Origin: OLB16 sp964481775
Lineage (GTDB): Bacteria > Hinthialibacterota > Hinthialibacteria > OLB16
Direction: 5' to 3'
NCBI GenBank assembly: GCA_964481775.1
Contig: CAYZUX010000005.1
Coordinates: 17,799 to 81,798 of the forward strand
DNA: 64,000 nucleotides
Of this stretch, positions 8,401 through 17,009 are shown piece by piece. The translations under genes were made by a program, and so were the position numbers. The stretch's first letter is position 1, and each line of letters opens with the position of its first letter. The notes under the pieces were generated by a model, which was not told the origin of the DNA, searched no databases, and saw nothing but the letters and a program-made list of their open reading frames with translations.

Positions 8401-10142
8401 AGAGAGGCATTACTTCTTGCTGACAACGGGAGCAGGAAGAGCCTGGGCATTGAGGATCCAGGTTGTGAAGATTGGGAGGTTTCCACCGGCGGAGCCTCCT
8501 CAACAATCAGGTGCGCATTAGTCCCGCTGAATCCAAAAGAACTCACCCCGGCGATCCGTTTATGCTCATTACTACTTTTCCAGGGCAGGAGAGAACTGGG
8601 GATGGATATTGGTGAATGGTCCCAATCGACATGTGGAGTGGGATGCTTGAGATGAAGGTGCGGGGGGATCTCAGCATGACGGAGAGAGAGGATCACCTTG
8701 ATGAGACTGGTAATCCCGGCGGCGGCCTCCAGGTGTCCAAGGTTGGTCTTCACAGAACCCACGATGAGAGGCTGGTGGGGATTGCGGTGATGACCATAAG
8801 CAGCTGAAAGGGATTGAATCTCGATTGGATCTCCGAGTGAAGTGCCGGTTCCATGTGCCTCAACATAGGATACCTCAGCGGGATGAACCCCGGCTGATTT
8901 AAGGGCTTCCTGAATGACTGCCTGCTGAGCGTGGACGTTCGGCACAGTCAGTCCACTGCTGCGCCCATCATGGTTCACGGCCGAACCACGGATTACTGCA
9001 TGGATGTGGTCTCCATCCACTTCGGCATCGCTGAGACGTTTCAGGACAATGACACCACATCCCTCGCCACGCACATATCCATCGGCGGAGGCATCAAAAG
9101 TCTTGCAAAGACCATCCGCAGCCATGGCCCCCACCCGGGAGAAATAAATGGTTCCTTCGGGTGTGAGGATCAGATTAACTCCCCCGGCCAGGGCAAGATC
9201 ACTTTCACGCAGGCGCAAACTCTGACAAGCGAGGTGGACCGCCACCAGCGAGGAAGAACACGCCGTATCAACTGTCATATTGGGCCCTTGCAGCCCAAGG
9301 CAGTAAGAGATTCTACCCGAAGCGATACTTCCCGCGGTGCCTGTACCCGAGTAAGGGTCATTGCAGGCATCCTCCTCGCAGTGGAGCTGGAGCCGCAAGT
9401 AGTCCTGGGTGGAAAGGCCGATGAAAACGCCTGTTTTGGAATGCTGTAATTGGTCCAGGACGAGACCGGCATCCTCAATGGCTTCCCAGGAAACCTCCAA
9501 CAGGAGACGCTGCTGGGGATCCATTCGGACCGCCTCGCGTGGAGAGATTCCAAAAAAGGCGGCATCAAACTCATCCACATTTTCCAGAAACCCACCCCAG
9601 CGGGTGTTCATCCTGCCGGATTTGGAGGTGTCGGGATCATAATAGAGATCCGCATCCCAGCGTTCCTTGGGGACCTCTGTCACCGTACATTTCCCTCTTC
9701 GCAGAAGTGTCCAGAAGGACTCCACATCAGATGCGCCAGGCAGCCGGCAAGCCATGCCGATGACGGCGATGGGCTCACGCGGAGATAGCAGAGGTTCCTC
9801 GGAGCCAAAATCCCGGGGAAGATCCTCCCCCGACAGGTGACATGCCAATGCTTCAATCGTGGGGAAATCGAAGACGAGGGTGGGAGACAGGGGACGTCCA
9901 AGCCAGTCTTCCAGATCTCCAGAGAGGCTCACTGCCAGTACGGAGCTGATCCCATAGCTGGTAAACGGTTCGCTGACATCGATTTCCGAAGGATCGATCT
10001 GAAGCTCCTCAGACAGCTTGGAAACAAGCCAGGAGGAAATGGCTTCGGCGGTGGGGGCCTCATTTCCAGAGGATCCACTCCCTGAACCGGAGAGGCCGGA
10101 GTCTTGACTTGGAGACCTTTCGTCTCGGAAATCCTGGGGCAT
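5436..10142 (-). CDS. Type I polyketide synthase: ACP-KS-(degenerate AT)-KR-ACP
   Basis: A 1568-residue PKS. ACP1 is at about 32-104 (SYGISS, Ser67) at the extreme N terminus, the usual place to receive an acyl group from a fatty acyl-AMP ligase. KS is at 123-547, with Cys295 in DTACSSS, His430 in EAHGTGT and His470 in KTNLGH, so it is intact. An AT-like stretch at about 660-870 is short; the GHSxGE nucleophile motif is G-E-D-I-G-E (His to Glu751, Ser to Asp752), so it cannot load malonate itself. The post-AT LPSYAWERRKYW linker is kept. KR is at about 920-1340, with TGGLGELG at 1149, Tyr1306 and Asn1310. ACP2 is at about 1440-1515 (LGVDSL, Ser1475). No DH or ER is seen. An acidic C-terminal helix (1534-1568) looks like a docking segment to the NRPS. 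Expected product: a 3-hydroxyacyl-ACP, with malonyl supplied in trans. Confidence 0.9.
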   Translation of the reverse strand: MPQDFRDERSPSQDSGLSGSGSGSSGNEAPTAEAISSWLVSKLSEELQIDPSEIDVSEPFTSYGISSVLAVSLSGDLEDWLGRPLSPTLVFDFPTIEALACHLSGEDLPRDFGSEEPLLSPREPIAVIGMACRLPGASDVESFWTLLRRGKCTVTEVPKERWDADLYYDPDTSKSGRMNTRWGGFLENVDEFDAAFFGISPREAVRMDPQQRLLLEVSWEAIEDAGLVLDQLQHSKTGVFIGLSTQDYLRLQLHCEEDACNDPYSGTGTAGSIASGRISYCLGLQGPNMTVDTACSSSLVAVHLACQSLRLRESDLALAGGVNLILTPEGTIYFSRVGAMAADGLCKTFDASADGYVRGEGCGVIVLKRLSDAEVDGDHIHAVIRGSAVNHDGRSSGLTVPNVHAQQAVIQEALKSAGVHPAEVSYVEAHGTGTSLGDPIEIQSLSAAYGHHRNPHQPLIVGSVKTNLGHLEAAAGITSLIKVILSLRHAEIPPHLHLKHPTPHVDWDHSPISIPSSLLPWKSSNEHKRIAGVSSFGFSGTNAHLIVEEAPPVETSQSSQPGSSMPRLFLLPLSARSNASLQELARKYRALLQGRPQAGKDWLLDLCCQASMHRTHHDHRLAVMGGSRNELIMSLEAYLGGEKNSSGFTTGKRPLNRHPKIALFLPGSSEGWLEIGRDLAEGLPQVAQTLRECDEWIRGFSGESVLAEILIPEGVARLGGQTPSLSAICSVQIALARLWSSWVNIDVMLGEDIGEIAARCVSGKLPLGEALKLAVSLQPAQRGQQPSVTLSSPNTNTTDLGCDVILVAAETIKDENLDTSSGAPISITLFQESSARLFGLIRALADLYSMGFSVNWGAVYSPRSRHLRLPSYAWERRKYWIESKKKDPEKRTSSPLSTPPAPVVNPAWSDWLYDITWEPASPCPRMEPVTPGLCVLFSCRSALSETIREVIEESGGSCILVQPGSEFRKVDDHRFHLCPEKTEGFANLFDCLRGRKVSRVLYLGLSEGDSERPGTLELVEQCLMVFLRTVQSLARETGESRIWVITRGAAPVGKTSIPLQINQAPLWGMGETLGSEYPNLWGGLIDVDPEMTPRESAEVVLEEVCSGGLEDRVAYRARQRYVARLQHLEMDPVSLSPIHFQKDRAYLITGGLGELGLKVAAWMVDQGAAHLILLGRSPLPPRNRWQQIPPDTPEGQRISAILHLESLGASILTASVDVASADHLSAFFHGYQEESRPPIRGVIHAAGVVIPQSFLDISQSTLHQVLQPKVEGADNLARLFHGIELDFMIFFSSASALFGSPFLATYAAANCYLDSLAHSLANGGKRVLSVNWGFWKEVGMAARYEKESGRPLALRGMKAMDPDSALEVLGALLSSGKVQAGVAPIEWELWSRSHPAFAASPFFSRVIGVPSTRQSALTGQPVEPLDFRNRIMREDRESGLRLLENLLIDEIASVLDMPPSDVRPDQPLTSLGVDSLMAVELRNWAEIRLGVVVPIVEFLKGPSAREVADWIYREILNQTRLEAGETQVSPGVLNPQTAESLLDRLDQLPEDQIDSLLASLIAENNSQK

Positions 10143-10151
10143 CCCTGAATT

Positions 10152-11969
10152 CTAAACCCGATCCAAGGTTCCTGCTAGAAATCCGGCCCGGCAGGCATGT
10201 CGCTGAATCTTCCCGCTGGAGGTCTTGGGAAGTTTTCCGGCCTTGAGCAACGCTACGGAGTGAACCTGAATGTCATGGTGTTCAGCAACCGCCCTGCGGA
10301 TGGCTCGCACGATCTCTTTTTCATCGAAATGAACACCATTCCCATTGTTCGAGGGAGTTTTCCCATTCGCTTTGCTTAGCGCACGTGTATACCGCGGTTC
10401 GACTTCAGCAACAACGGTCAGCCTTTCGGAGCCGCCTGTCTCGGCCACAAACACCGCGCAACAGGAGGGGCGTATCGCGGAATGTGCATTCTCCACTGTG
10501 ACCTCGATATCCTGCGGGTAGTGGTTTCTTCCCTCCAGAATGATGAGGTCCTTGAGACGGCCGGTCACAAACAGCTCGCCATCGAGTATGAAACCCAAGT
10601 CTCCAGTCCGGAGATAAGTCCGGTCTTCCCGTCCACGAATCCGGGCGCCGAATGTCCTGAGCGTTTCCTCTTCCTGGTTCCAGTAACCTTGTGCCACGCT
10701 TGGACCTGAAACCCAGATCTCCCCAATCCGCCCTTGCGGCAGCTGCTCACCTGTATCCGGATCGACAATGGCCACTTCCTGGTCGGAGGGGACATAACCA
10801 CAACCCACCAGGCTGCGCGAATCCTCCTGACCTCTTGGAACCTCTTCCGCCAGGTGCTGTTCGAGAGAGGCTTCATCAAAGGCCCGAATCCTTGGCGGCA
10901 GGCCGCGCTTGCTGCCGGAGACAATCAGAGTTCCCTCAGCCAGACCATAACAGGGATAGAAGGCTTCCCGGCGGAAACCACAGGAGGCAAAGGCTGCCGC
11001 GAAACGTTCGAGGGTGTCATGGCGGATTGGTTCCGCACCATTGAAGGCCAATGACCAACAACTCAAATCCAGTGAAGCCTTCTGTTCCTCCACAATCTTC
11101 CGGACACACAAGTCATAGGCAAAATTGGGTCCGCCACTGATCGATGCCTGCTTGCGTGAAATGGCCTGCAGCCAGCGGAACGGGTGTTGCAGGAAAGTCA
11201 ACGGAGACATCAGTGACGCGCTGCCACCGCAATAGAAGGTCTGGAGAATTCCCCCGACCAGGCCCATGTCATGGTAGGAGGGAAGCCAGAAGACCCCACA
11301 GGAATCCTCGTTGGTTTCAAAATAACGTTGTATAAGCGCGGAATTGTGCAGGATATTCCCATGGGTGATCATCACCCCTTTGGGTGAGGCGGTAGAACCG
11401 GAGGTATATTGGAGAAAGGCCAGAGAGTCAGAGGAAGATCCCGTCTCCGCCCACTCCAGGGATAGACTGTCCGGAAGATCATCGGTAGCAATCCAACGCA
11501 TCAGTTCCAGATCGGGTGAGTGGGAGAAAAGCTCATCAATTCTCGAAAGGATTTCATTGGTGGTGAGGGCAACCACTGGTAATGAATCATTGGCGATGGC
11601 CTGCATCCGGGGAAGAGTTCGATTCAATCGCGCAGGATGAGGGGGGTAGGTGGGAACTGCCACCACATCCGCATAGAGACATCCAAAGAATGCAGCGATG
11701 AACTCTAGGCCCGGCGGAAAAACCAGCAGGGCGCGTTCTCCACGAATCCGCAGGTCCTGAAGAACCGCCGCGATGGCGCGTGCCTTACAATCCAGGCCAC
11801 CATAGGTGAGCAGAACTTCGAGATTCTCATCATGGAGAAAAGTGGCGGCCACCTTGTCGGGGTGCCTGAACGCCCTTGAGCGAAGCAATTCGACCAGTGT
11901 CGATGCCTGTTGGGGCGAGTCAACATAAGCATCATAAACAGGTTGTGCAGATCCGGAGAGTCTGGCCAC
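10152..11969 (-). CDS. Fatty acyl-AMP ligase (FAAL)
   Basis: This 605-residue ANL-superfamily enzyme is predicted to activate a free fatty acid as acyl-AMP and pass it to the N-terminal ACP of the PKS encoded 9 bp downstream, bypassing CoA. The core motif YTSGSTASPKGVM is at 188-200. FAAL-type sequence is present throughout (TYPPHPARLNRT, LPSYHDMGLVGG, GPNFAYDLC, ending in KTSSGKIQRH with the catalytic Lys). It matches stand-alone FAALs of mycobacterial, cyanobacterial and myxobacterial lipopeptide and polyketide loci in length and motifs. Translation appears to start at a GTG with a weak upstream ribosome site. It is the first gene of the biosynthetic operon, and the promoter should lie in the 487-bp gap before the divergent gene. 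Confidence 0.92.
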   Translation of the reverse strand: MARLSGSAQPVYDAYVDSPQQASTLVELLRSRAFRHPDKVAATFLHDENLEVLLTYGGLDCKARAIAAVLQDLRIRGERALLVFPPGLEFIAAFFGCLYADVVAVPTYPPHPARLNRTLPRMQAIANDSLPVVALTTNEILSRIDELFSHSPDLELMRWIATDDLPDSLSLEWAETGSSSDSLAFLQYTSGSTASPKGVMITHGNILHNSALIQRYFETNEDSCGVFWLPSYHDMGLVGGILQTFYCGGSASLMSPLTFLQHPFRWLQAISRKQASISGGPNFAYDLCVRKIVEEQKASLDLSCWSLAFNGAEPIRHDTLERFAAAFASCGFRREAFYPCYGLAEGTLIVSGSKRGLPPRIRAFDEASLEQHLAEEVPRGQEDSRSLVGCGYVPSDQEVAIVDPDTGEQLPQGRIGEIWVSGPSVAQGYWNQEEETLRTFGARIRGREDRTYLRTGDLGFILDGELFVTGRLKDLIILEGRNHYPQDIEVTVENAHSAIRPSCCAVFVAETGGSERLTVVAEVEPRYTRALSKANGKTPSNNGNGVHFDEKEIVRAIRRAVAEHHDIQVHSVALLKAGKLPKTSSGKIQRHACRAGFLAGTLDRV

Positions 11970-12456
11970 GATGGAGTGTTCCCTAGTTCAAAAACATCAG
12001 CCGAAAAAGATCATCTCTCCCCCTTCCCCGGCCCAAACGAGCCGGAGGGAGGCTTTGTAACCTCTCGAAATTCCGTTGATTCATTCGGTATCTCCCCGGA
12101 CTTCCTTCCCTGCCGGGTGGGAAACCCCGGGTCACCGAACAGACAACTTTCTTCTTGCTGATACCCCTCATGAAGACATTCGAGCACGGCCTTTCGGGGT
12201 ATGGCGGAATCCTAGCGAAGCCCCACGTCCAAAGCAACCAGAATGAGCCCTGGACTCTGGCTAGGGCAACCCCGCAAACAGAAGAAGTCTAAACGCTTCA
12301 GAAGCCCTGTAAAAGAGGGATCGTGGAACCTTTCAAAAGGGGAGTGTTGTGAACAGGACTCCATGGTATCGTGTTACATTCCATGGGTGGGTACCGTTTC
12401 TAGAACCAGACCCTTCAAAATGAAATCCCATGAATTGTTTCGAGGAGGTTTCCATC
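11970..12456. promoter_or_regulatory. Divergent intergenic region between the FAAL operon and a Gfo/Idh/MocA gene
   Basis: This 487-bp spacer has no plausible gene; small open frames here lack ribosome sites. It must contain the promoter of the biosynthetic operon (leftward) and that of the oxidoreductase (rightward). A clear GAGGAGG ribosome site sits at about 12442-12448 for the rightward gene. I could not identify a convincing operator or sigma-factor box. Confidence 0.4.
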
Positions 12457-13680
12457 ATGCCACAGGATTCCCAAGTGATATCGTTTCCCGGCCCGAAGAT
12501 ATCACGCCGGTCGTTTGTTGCCGGCAGTGGAGGTATCGCCGCCCTGAGTATCGTCAGCCCCAAAGTTGCCTTTGGTTCCGCCGCAAACTCGAAAATTGAA
12601 ATCGGTGTGATCGGCTGTGGAGGACGTGGAACCTGGATCGCTGAGCTGTTCCAGCAACATGGTGGCTATCAAGTGGTAGCCGGAGCGGACTATTTTCAGG
12701 ACCGGGTTGATGCCTTTGGAGAGAAGCTTCAGGTTCCCTCGATCAGAAGATTTACTGGTCTTTCAGGATACAAAAGGATGCTGGAAGGTGACCTTGATGC
12801 CATCGTCATCGAAAGCCCGCCCTATTTCCACCCGGAGCAGGCCGAGGCTGGAGTGAAAGCAGGACGTCACGTTTACTTGGCCAAACCCATCGCGGTGGAT
12901 GTTCCCGGATGCAAGAGCATTGAAGAGAGTGGCAAGGAAGCCACCACCAAGAAGCTTTGCTACCTGGTCGATTTCCAATCCCGTGCCAATCCTTTTTACC
13001 AGGAAGCGGTGAAACGAGTCCATCAGGGGGACCTCGGCACGATCATCAGCGCCGATGCGGGGTACCACACCGGACGTTTGGGGATTCAAGCCCCCCCCGG
13101 CCCCCCGGAGGCACGTATCCGCAACTGGGTTTTCGATATCGCCCTTTCCGGTGACATCATTACCGAACAGAACATCCACGCCCTGGATGTGACAACATGG
13201 GTTCTGGATTCCCACCCACTCAAAGCAGTGGGAACAGGGGGCCGTAAAGGCCGCACCGATGTGGGGGATTGCTGGGATCACTTTTCAGTCATCTTCAGTT
13301 TCCCCAATGATGTTCTGGTGACCTTCAGCTCCAAGCAATACGGCGAGGGGCATGAAGATATCCTTTGCCGGGCTTATGGTACTGATGGAACCCTTCACAC
13401 CCACTATGGCGGTGAAGTCTCCATCAAAGGCAAGAAGCCCTATGAGGGGGGAAACACCGCACCGATCTACAAAGAAGGCGCTGTCGCCAATATCGCCACC
13501 TTCCACAAGAGCATCACAGAGGGCGATTTCTCCAACCCCACCGTAGCAGCCAGTGTTCGCAGTAACCTGACGACTATTCTAGGAAGAACTGCCGCTTACA
13601 CGGGCAAAGAAGCCACCTGGGATGACCTTCTGAAGAGTGAGGAAAGAATGGATCCCAGGCTCCAGGGGTTGGTTGATTGA
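12457..13680 (+). CDS. Gfo/Idh/MocA family oxidoreductase with Tat signal
   Basis: A 407-residue NAD(P)-dependent oxidoreductase of the glucose-fructose oxidoreductase/inositol dehydrogenase family, probably acting on a sugar or cyclitol outside the cytoplasm. The N terminus carries a twin-arginine leader (ISRRSFVAGSGGIAALSIV). The Rossmann motif IGVIGCGGRGTW follows at about residues 48-60, and the family's EKP-like loop reads LAKPIAVD. The ATG at 12457 is preferred over an earlier in-frame ATG because GAGGAGG precedes it at good spacing. Next in the same direction, 75 bp away, is a TIM-barrel sugar epimerase with its own Tat-like leader; such pairs are common in Planctomycetes-like genomes and suggest oxidation and isomerisation of one sugar. 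The substrate is unknown. Confidence 0.88.
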   Translation: MPQDSQVISFPGPKISRRSFVAGSGGIAALSIVSPKVAFGSAANSKIEIGVIGCGGRGTWIAELFQQHGGYQVVAGADYFQDRVDAFGEKLQVPSIRRFTGLSGYKRMLEGDLDAIVIESPPYFHPEQAEAGVKAGRHVYLAKPIAVDVPGCKSIEESGKEATTKKLCYLVDFQSRANPFYQEAVKRVHQGDLGTIISADAGYHTGRLGIQAPPGPPEARIRNWVFDIALSGDIITEQNIHALDVTTWVLDSHPLKAVGTGGRKGRTDVGDCWDHFSVIFSFPNDVLVTFSSKQYGEGHEDILCRAYGTDGTLHTHYGGEVSIKGKKPYEGGNTAPIYKEGAVANIATFHKSITEGDFSNPTVAASVRSNLTTILGRTAAYTGKEATWDDLLKSEERMDPRLQGLVD

Positions 13681-13755
13681 TTGAAAAATTGAAGGTCCGG
13701 CCGGAACGAGATGGAATTCTCCTTCCAGCGCCGCTCATCCAAACCAGGAGGCCTG

Positions 13756-14646
13756 ATGATGACTGAATCCAAACACTCACGTCGAGATATCCTTACCAGA
13801 ATGGGACAAGCCGCGTTGGCACTCCCCTTATCAGGGCTCTTGAGGGATGCGCAGGCGGCCAGCCCCGCCACTCCCGGTTTCAGGATTGGGGTCTGTGACT
13901 GGACCCTGGATAAACGAGCGGATCCTTCGGCCTTTGAGTTAGCCAGAAAGTTGGGATTCGATGGAGTCCAGGTCGATATGGGAGCAGCAGATGCGGATCT
14001 GCCGATGCGCAAACCTGAAATACGTGCCCGGATCAAGGAAATGGCCCAAAAACACGGGGTAGCCATCGCTTCGCTGGCCACCGGCGCTCTGAATGATGTG
14101 GCTTACAAGAATGATCCACGTGCCGAGGGATGGGTCAGAGATGCCCTTACCGCGGCCCAGGATCTCGGAGTAAAAGTGATCCTCCTGGCCTTCTTTGGGA
14201 ATGGTGATCTTAAGGGAGACTCCCAAGGAACAGATAATGTGGTCGCGAAACTCAAGGAAGTTGTACCGGACGCGGAAAAAATGGGATTGACCCTCGGGAT
14301 CGAATCCTGGCTGAGCGCTGAGGAACATGTCAGCATAATTGACAGGGTGGGATCTCCCGCTTTGAAGGTCTATTACGATGTGGGGAATTCACACCACAAG
14401 GGATATGATATCTACAAGGAAATACGCTTCCTGGGAAAAGACCGAATTTGTGAATTTCACGCCAAGGACTACGACAACCTTTACGGAAAAGGAACAATCA
14501 ACTTTCCCGAAGTCCGTAAAGCCATGGATGACATTGGTTATCGTGGCTGGATCCAGGTGGAGGGATTCCAGTACCCCCTGGGGATGGAGGAAAGCCTTAA
14601 ATTTGATGTTCAATATCTGAAGCAAGTCTTCCCGGACAACGTGTAG
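13756..14646 (+). CDS. Sugar phosphate isomerase/epimerase, xylose isomerase-like TIM barrel, Tat-exported
   Basis: A 296-residue protein of the AP-endonuclease-2/xylose isomerase-like family, probably a metal-dependent sugar isomerase or epimerase. A Tat-like leader (SRRDILTRMG with AALALPLSG) is followed by barrel motifs: GVCDWTL, GFDGVQVD, GIESWL, YYDVGNSHHKG, CEFHAKDY and GWIQVEG, which supply the usual Glu/Asp/His metal ligands. The start at 13756 (tandem ATGs) is chosen because AGGAGG lies just upstream. It is probably co-transcribed with the Gfo/Idh/MocA gene. The substrate cannot be told from sequence. Confidence 0.87.
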   Translation: MMTESKHSRRDILTRMGQAALALPLSGLLRDAQAASPATPGFRIGVCDWTLDKRADPSAFELARKLGFDGVQVDMGAADADLPMRKPEIRARIKEMAQKHGVAIASLATGALNDVAYKNDPRAEGWVRDALTAAQDLGVKVILLAFFGNGDLKGDSQGTDNVVAKLKEVVPDAEKMGLTLGIESWLSAEEHVSIIDRVGSPALKVYYDVGNSHHKGYDIYKEIRFLGKDRICEFHAKDYDNLYGKGTINFPEVRKAMDDIGYRGWIQVEGFQYPLGMEESLKFDVQYLKQVFPDNV

Positions 14647-14705
14647 GGATGGGTCAGTAAACCTGAATTTCCGGGAGTTGCGGAAGTACAGAATCCAGGA
14701 TGAGT

Positions 14706-14741
14706 GCTCCGCATCCATCCGGAGAAAGGTGAATGCGGAGC
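14706..14741. terminator. Hairpin between convergent genes
   Basis: A 9-bp perfect stem (14706-14714 with 14733-14741) lies between the ends of the convergent epimerase and leuC-type genes. There is no strong T run, so termination is inferred from position only. Confidence 0.35.
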
Positions 14742-14750
14742 TGAGGGTTA

Positions 14751-16094
14751 CTATCCAATAAACTCTCGTGGATCGGTGATGGTCCCCCGGATGGCGGAGG
14801 CCGCCACTGTCAGTGGTGAGGCCAGGAAGACCTGAGCCGCCTTCGATCCCATGCGTCCGGGGAAATTCCGGTTGGTGGTGGATATACACACCTCGGGACC
14901 ATTCAAACGTCCAAAAGTATCCGCAGGGCCACCCAGACAGGCAGCGCAGGAAGCCGGACCGATCAGTGCACCCGCCCCGGCAAAAATCTCGCGTAATGTC
15001 CTGCCATTGACCTTTCGGCAATCCAATTCGTGATCCACCTGGGTAGTGGCCGGCACCACAAAGGTGGGCACATTGACATTCTGCCCATCAAGGACTCTGG
15101 CGGCCGCCTCGAAATCCTCGATCTTTCCACCTGTACATGATCCGATGTAGGCGCGTGTAATCCTGATATCATCCAAATCGCAGGCCTTCGCCCGGTTATC
15201 AGGTGAGTGTGGCTTGGCTACAGTCGGTTCCAACCTGGCGAGATCATATTCCCGTACGGAGTGGTATTGGGCATCAGTATCGCTTTTCAGAACCGTGTAG
15301 GGCCTGTCTGTTTTTGAGCGGACATAATTCTCAGTCAGTTCATCGGCGGGAATGATCCCATTCTTGCCACCGGCTTCGATGGCCATGTTGCAGATGGTCA
15401 TCCGTTCCTCGATCGACAGGGAAAAAACTCCCTCCCCATCAAACTCCATCGCACGGTAAGTGGCTCCATCCACCCCGATATCCCCAATGATGTGAAGGAT
15501 AATGTCCTTGGCCATGAGATAGGCTGGAAGTTTTCCATACAGGATGAACTTCATGGTTTCCGGAACTCTCAGCCAGAGCTTTCCGGTTCCCATGACAAAA
15601 CCGGCGTCCGTGTTGCCGATACCGGTGGCGAATTCACCAAAGGCCCCGGCGGTACAGGTGTGCGAGTCGGTACCGAAAAGGATCTCGCCGGGACGGGTGT
15701 GGCCCTCTTCCGGGAGAGCCACATGGCACACTCCCTTGTAGTTTGTCCTGGCAGGATCCTTGTAAGGGGAAGGCAGTCCCTCGTTCTTGACGAAATCGGG
15801 ATCATAGTAATGAGAGATCCCCTGTTCTTTGACAAAGGAGCGAAGGATGTTGATATTCCTATGGGCATGGATATCCGTCGTGAAGATGTAGTGGTCAGGA
15901 ATGATAACTATTTTATCCGGATCGAAGACCTTGGCGGACTGGCCGAACTGCTTTTTAAACACCCCGATGGTCCCTGGCCCGCAAACGTCATGGGTCATGA
16001 GGATATCAGTATTGACCCAGACATTCTCACCTGGAGTGACCCGATCACGGCCTGCATGTCCAGCAAGAATTTTCTCGGTAAGAGTCTGCCCCAT
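14751..16094 (-). CDS. leuC: Aconitase-family large subunit, 3-isopropylmalate/homoaconitate dehydratase type
   Basis: This 447-residue protein is the catalytic large subunit of an isopropylmalate isomerase-type enzyme that moves a hydroxyl group by dehydration and rehydration on a [4Fe-4S] cluster. Family motifs are clear: MGQTLTEKIL at the start, FGTDSHTCTAGAFGEFATG, YIGSCTGGKIEDF, and GPASCAACLGG, giving the three cluster cysteines. The start is set at the internal ATG at 16094 (GAGGT upstream) rather than six codons earlier. No leuD small subunit is nearby, so the partner must be encoded elsewhere. A homoaconitase or related substrate is possible, because this subfamily (LeuC2/HacA-like) is not cleanly separated by sequence. 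Confidence 0.85.
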   Translation of the reverse strand: MGQTLTEKILAGHAGRDRVTPGENVWVNTDILMTHDVCGPGTIGVFKKQFGQSAKVFDPDKIVIIPDHYIFTTDIHAHRNINILRSFVKEQGISHYYDPDFVKNEGLPSPYKDPARTNYKGVCHVALPEEGHTRPGEILFGTDSHTCTAGAFGEFATGIGNTDAGFVMGTGKLWLRVPETMKFILYGKLPAYLMAKDIILHIIGDIGVDGATYRAMEFDGEGVFSLSIEERMTICNMAIEAGGKNGIIPADELTENYVRSKTDRPYTVLKSDTDAQYHSVREYDLARLEPTVAKPHSPDNRAKACDLDDIRITRAYIGSCTGGKIEDFEAAARVLDGQNVNVPTFVVPATTQVDHELDCRKVNGRTLREIFAGAGALIGPASCAACLGGPADTFGRLNGPEVCISTTNRNFPGRMGSKAAQVFLASPLTVAASAIRGTITDPREFIG

Positions 16095-16189
16095 AATGTC
16101 ACAACCTCGCATCTCCGGGTGGTGACCCGGTTGGTTATTTGAGTATATTCAGTAGGGGGGGTGAGTCAATTCTTACCACCGGGGAAGGG

Positions 16190-16891
16190 CTAGACTCTTT
16201 GGCTTTTGAGACGGCGGATGCCTTCGGCGAGGAATCTTTTCTCCAATCTTTCGAGATTCTCAAAGGTCACACCATAGCGCTGAACTGGACCGGCAGCACA
16301 TCGGACTACCTTGCATCGGGGTGTAATCCTCTGTTTGATGTGAGGGTTTCCACCAATCTGGATCAGTGGAGTCAGATCGATGATGATCTCCTCTCCAACC
16401 TCCAAATCAGCTGGGACCGCTACAAAAGCCCCGTAAGTATTGACGTTAACCAAAAGAAGCAAAGGTTTTTCCGGCCATCCTGTTTCATCACGCATCTTCC
16501 ATCTCAGATGCAAATCTGCTTCATACCTTTCCTCGCGACGGCGTTGGATATGACGGATATCTTCCAGTCCGGGGACTCTGAGAACCCAGACAGGCAATGG
16601 TTTGGTTCTGACTTCCAACACCTCAGTATCGGCCAGGAGAAGGCCACTGGTTGAAGTTTCCTTCAATGTTACCCGGGTCTCTGGCAGAACTCCCATGCGT
16701 TTTCCTTGAACACTGGGAGCATCCAGTTCAATGATCCGGTTATCACAGTGCCGTACAAAGGTATGCAACACAACGGGGGGTTCGGTGACATGGACTTCCA
16801 CCTTGATCCGTGTCCCGGGCTTCAGGAGTGTGGACGTTTTCCGAATCTGCAAAGTATCCATTGCCGCACTGATTATCATGGTATTGGCCAT
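16190..16891 (-). CDS. PilZ domain protein, YcgR-like (c-di-GMP effector candidate)
   Basis: This protein of about 233 residues has an N-terminal YcgR-like beta domain (LLKPGTRIKVEV) and a PilZ domain. In the PilZ part the RxxxR motif is present (RREER), but the [D/N]xSxxG motif reads NVNTYG, with Asn in place of Ser, so c-di-GMP affinity may be altered. YcgR proteins bind c-di-GMP and brake the flagellar motor, which fits a genome with flagellar genes at 58-64 kb, although this gene is far from them. The start is uncertain: ATG at 16891 is used, a TTG at 16954 would add 21 residues and an ATG at 16861 would remove 10. Confidence 0.75.
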   Translation of the reverse strand: MANTMIISAAMDTLQIRKTSTLLKPGTRIKVEVHVTEPPVVLHTFVRHCDNRIIELDAPSVQGKRMGVLPETRVTLKETSTSGLLLADTEVLEVRTKPLPVWVLRVPGLEDIRHIQRRREERYEADLHLRWKMRDETGWPEKPLLLLVNVNTYGAFVAVPADLEVGEEIIIDLTPLIQIGGNPHIKQRITPRCKVVRCAAGPVQRYGVTFENLERLEKRFLAEGIRRLKSQRV

Positions 16892-17009
16892 TTCTTTCAA
16901 GTGAAACTTGTCGAATCCGTCACAATAGATCTCTTGGGTCCTTCCTTTGTTCAAATTACCACCATCATTAGTCTTCCCTGATGTCTGCGGTTAGGCTTTA
17001 TTCTCTCAA

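Noticed and set aside
15492..16142. 216-codon plus-strand frame
   Set aside because: Antisense to the leuC-type gene; no motif or ribosome site.
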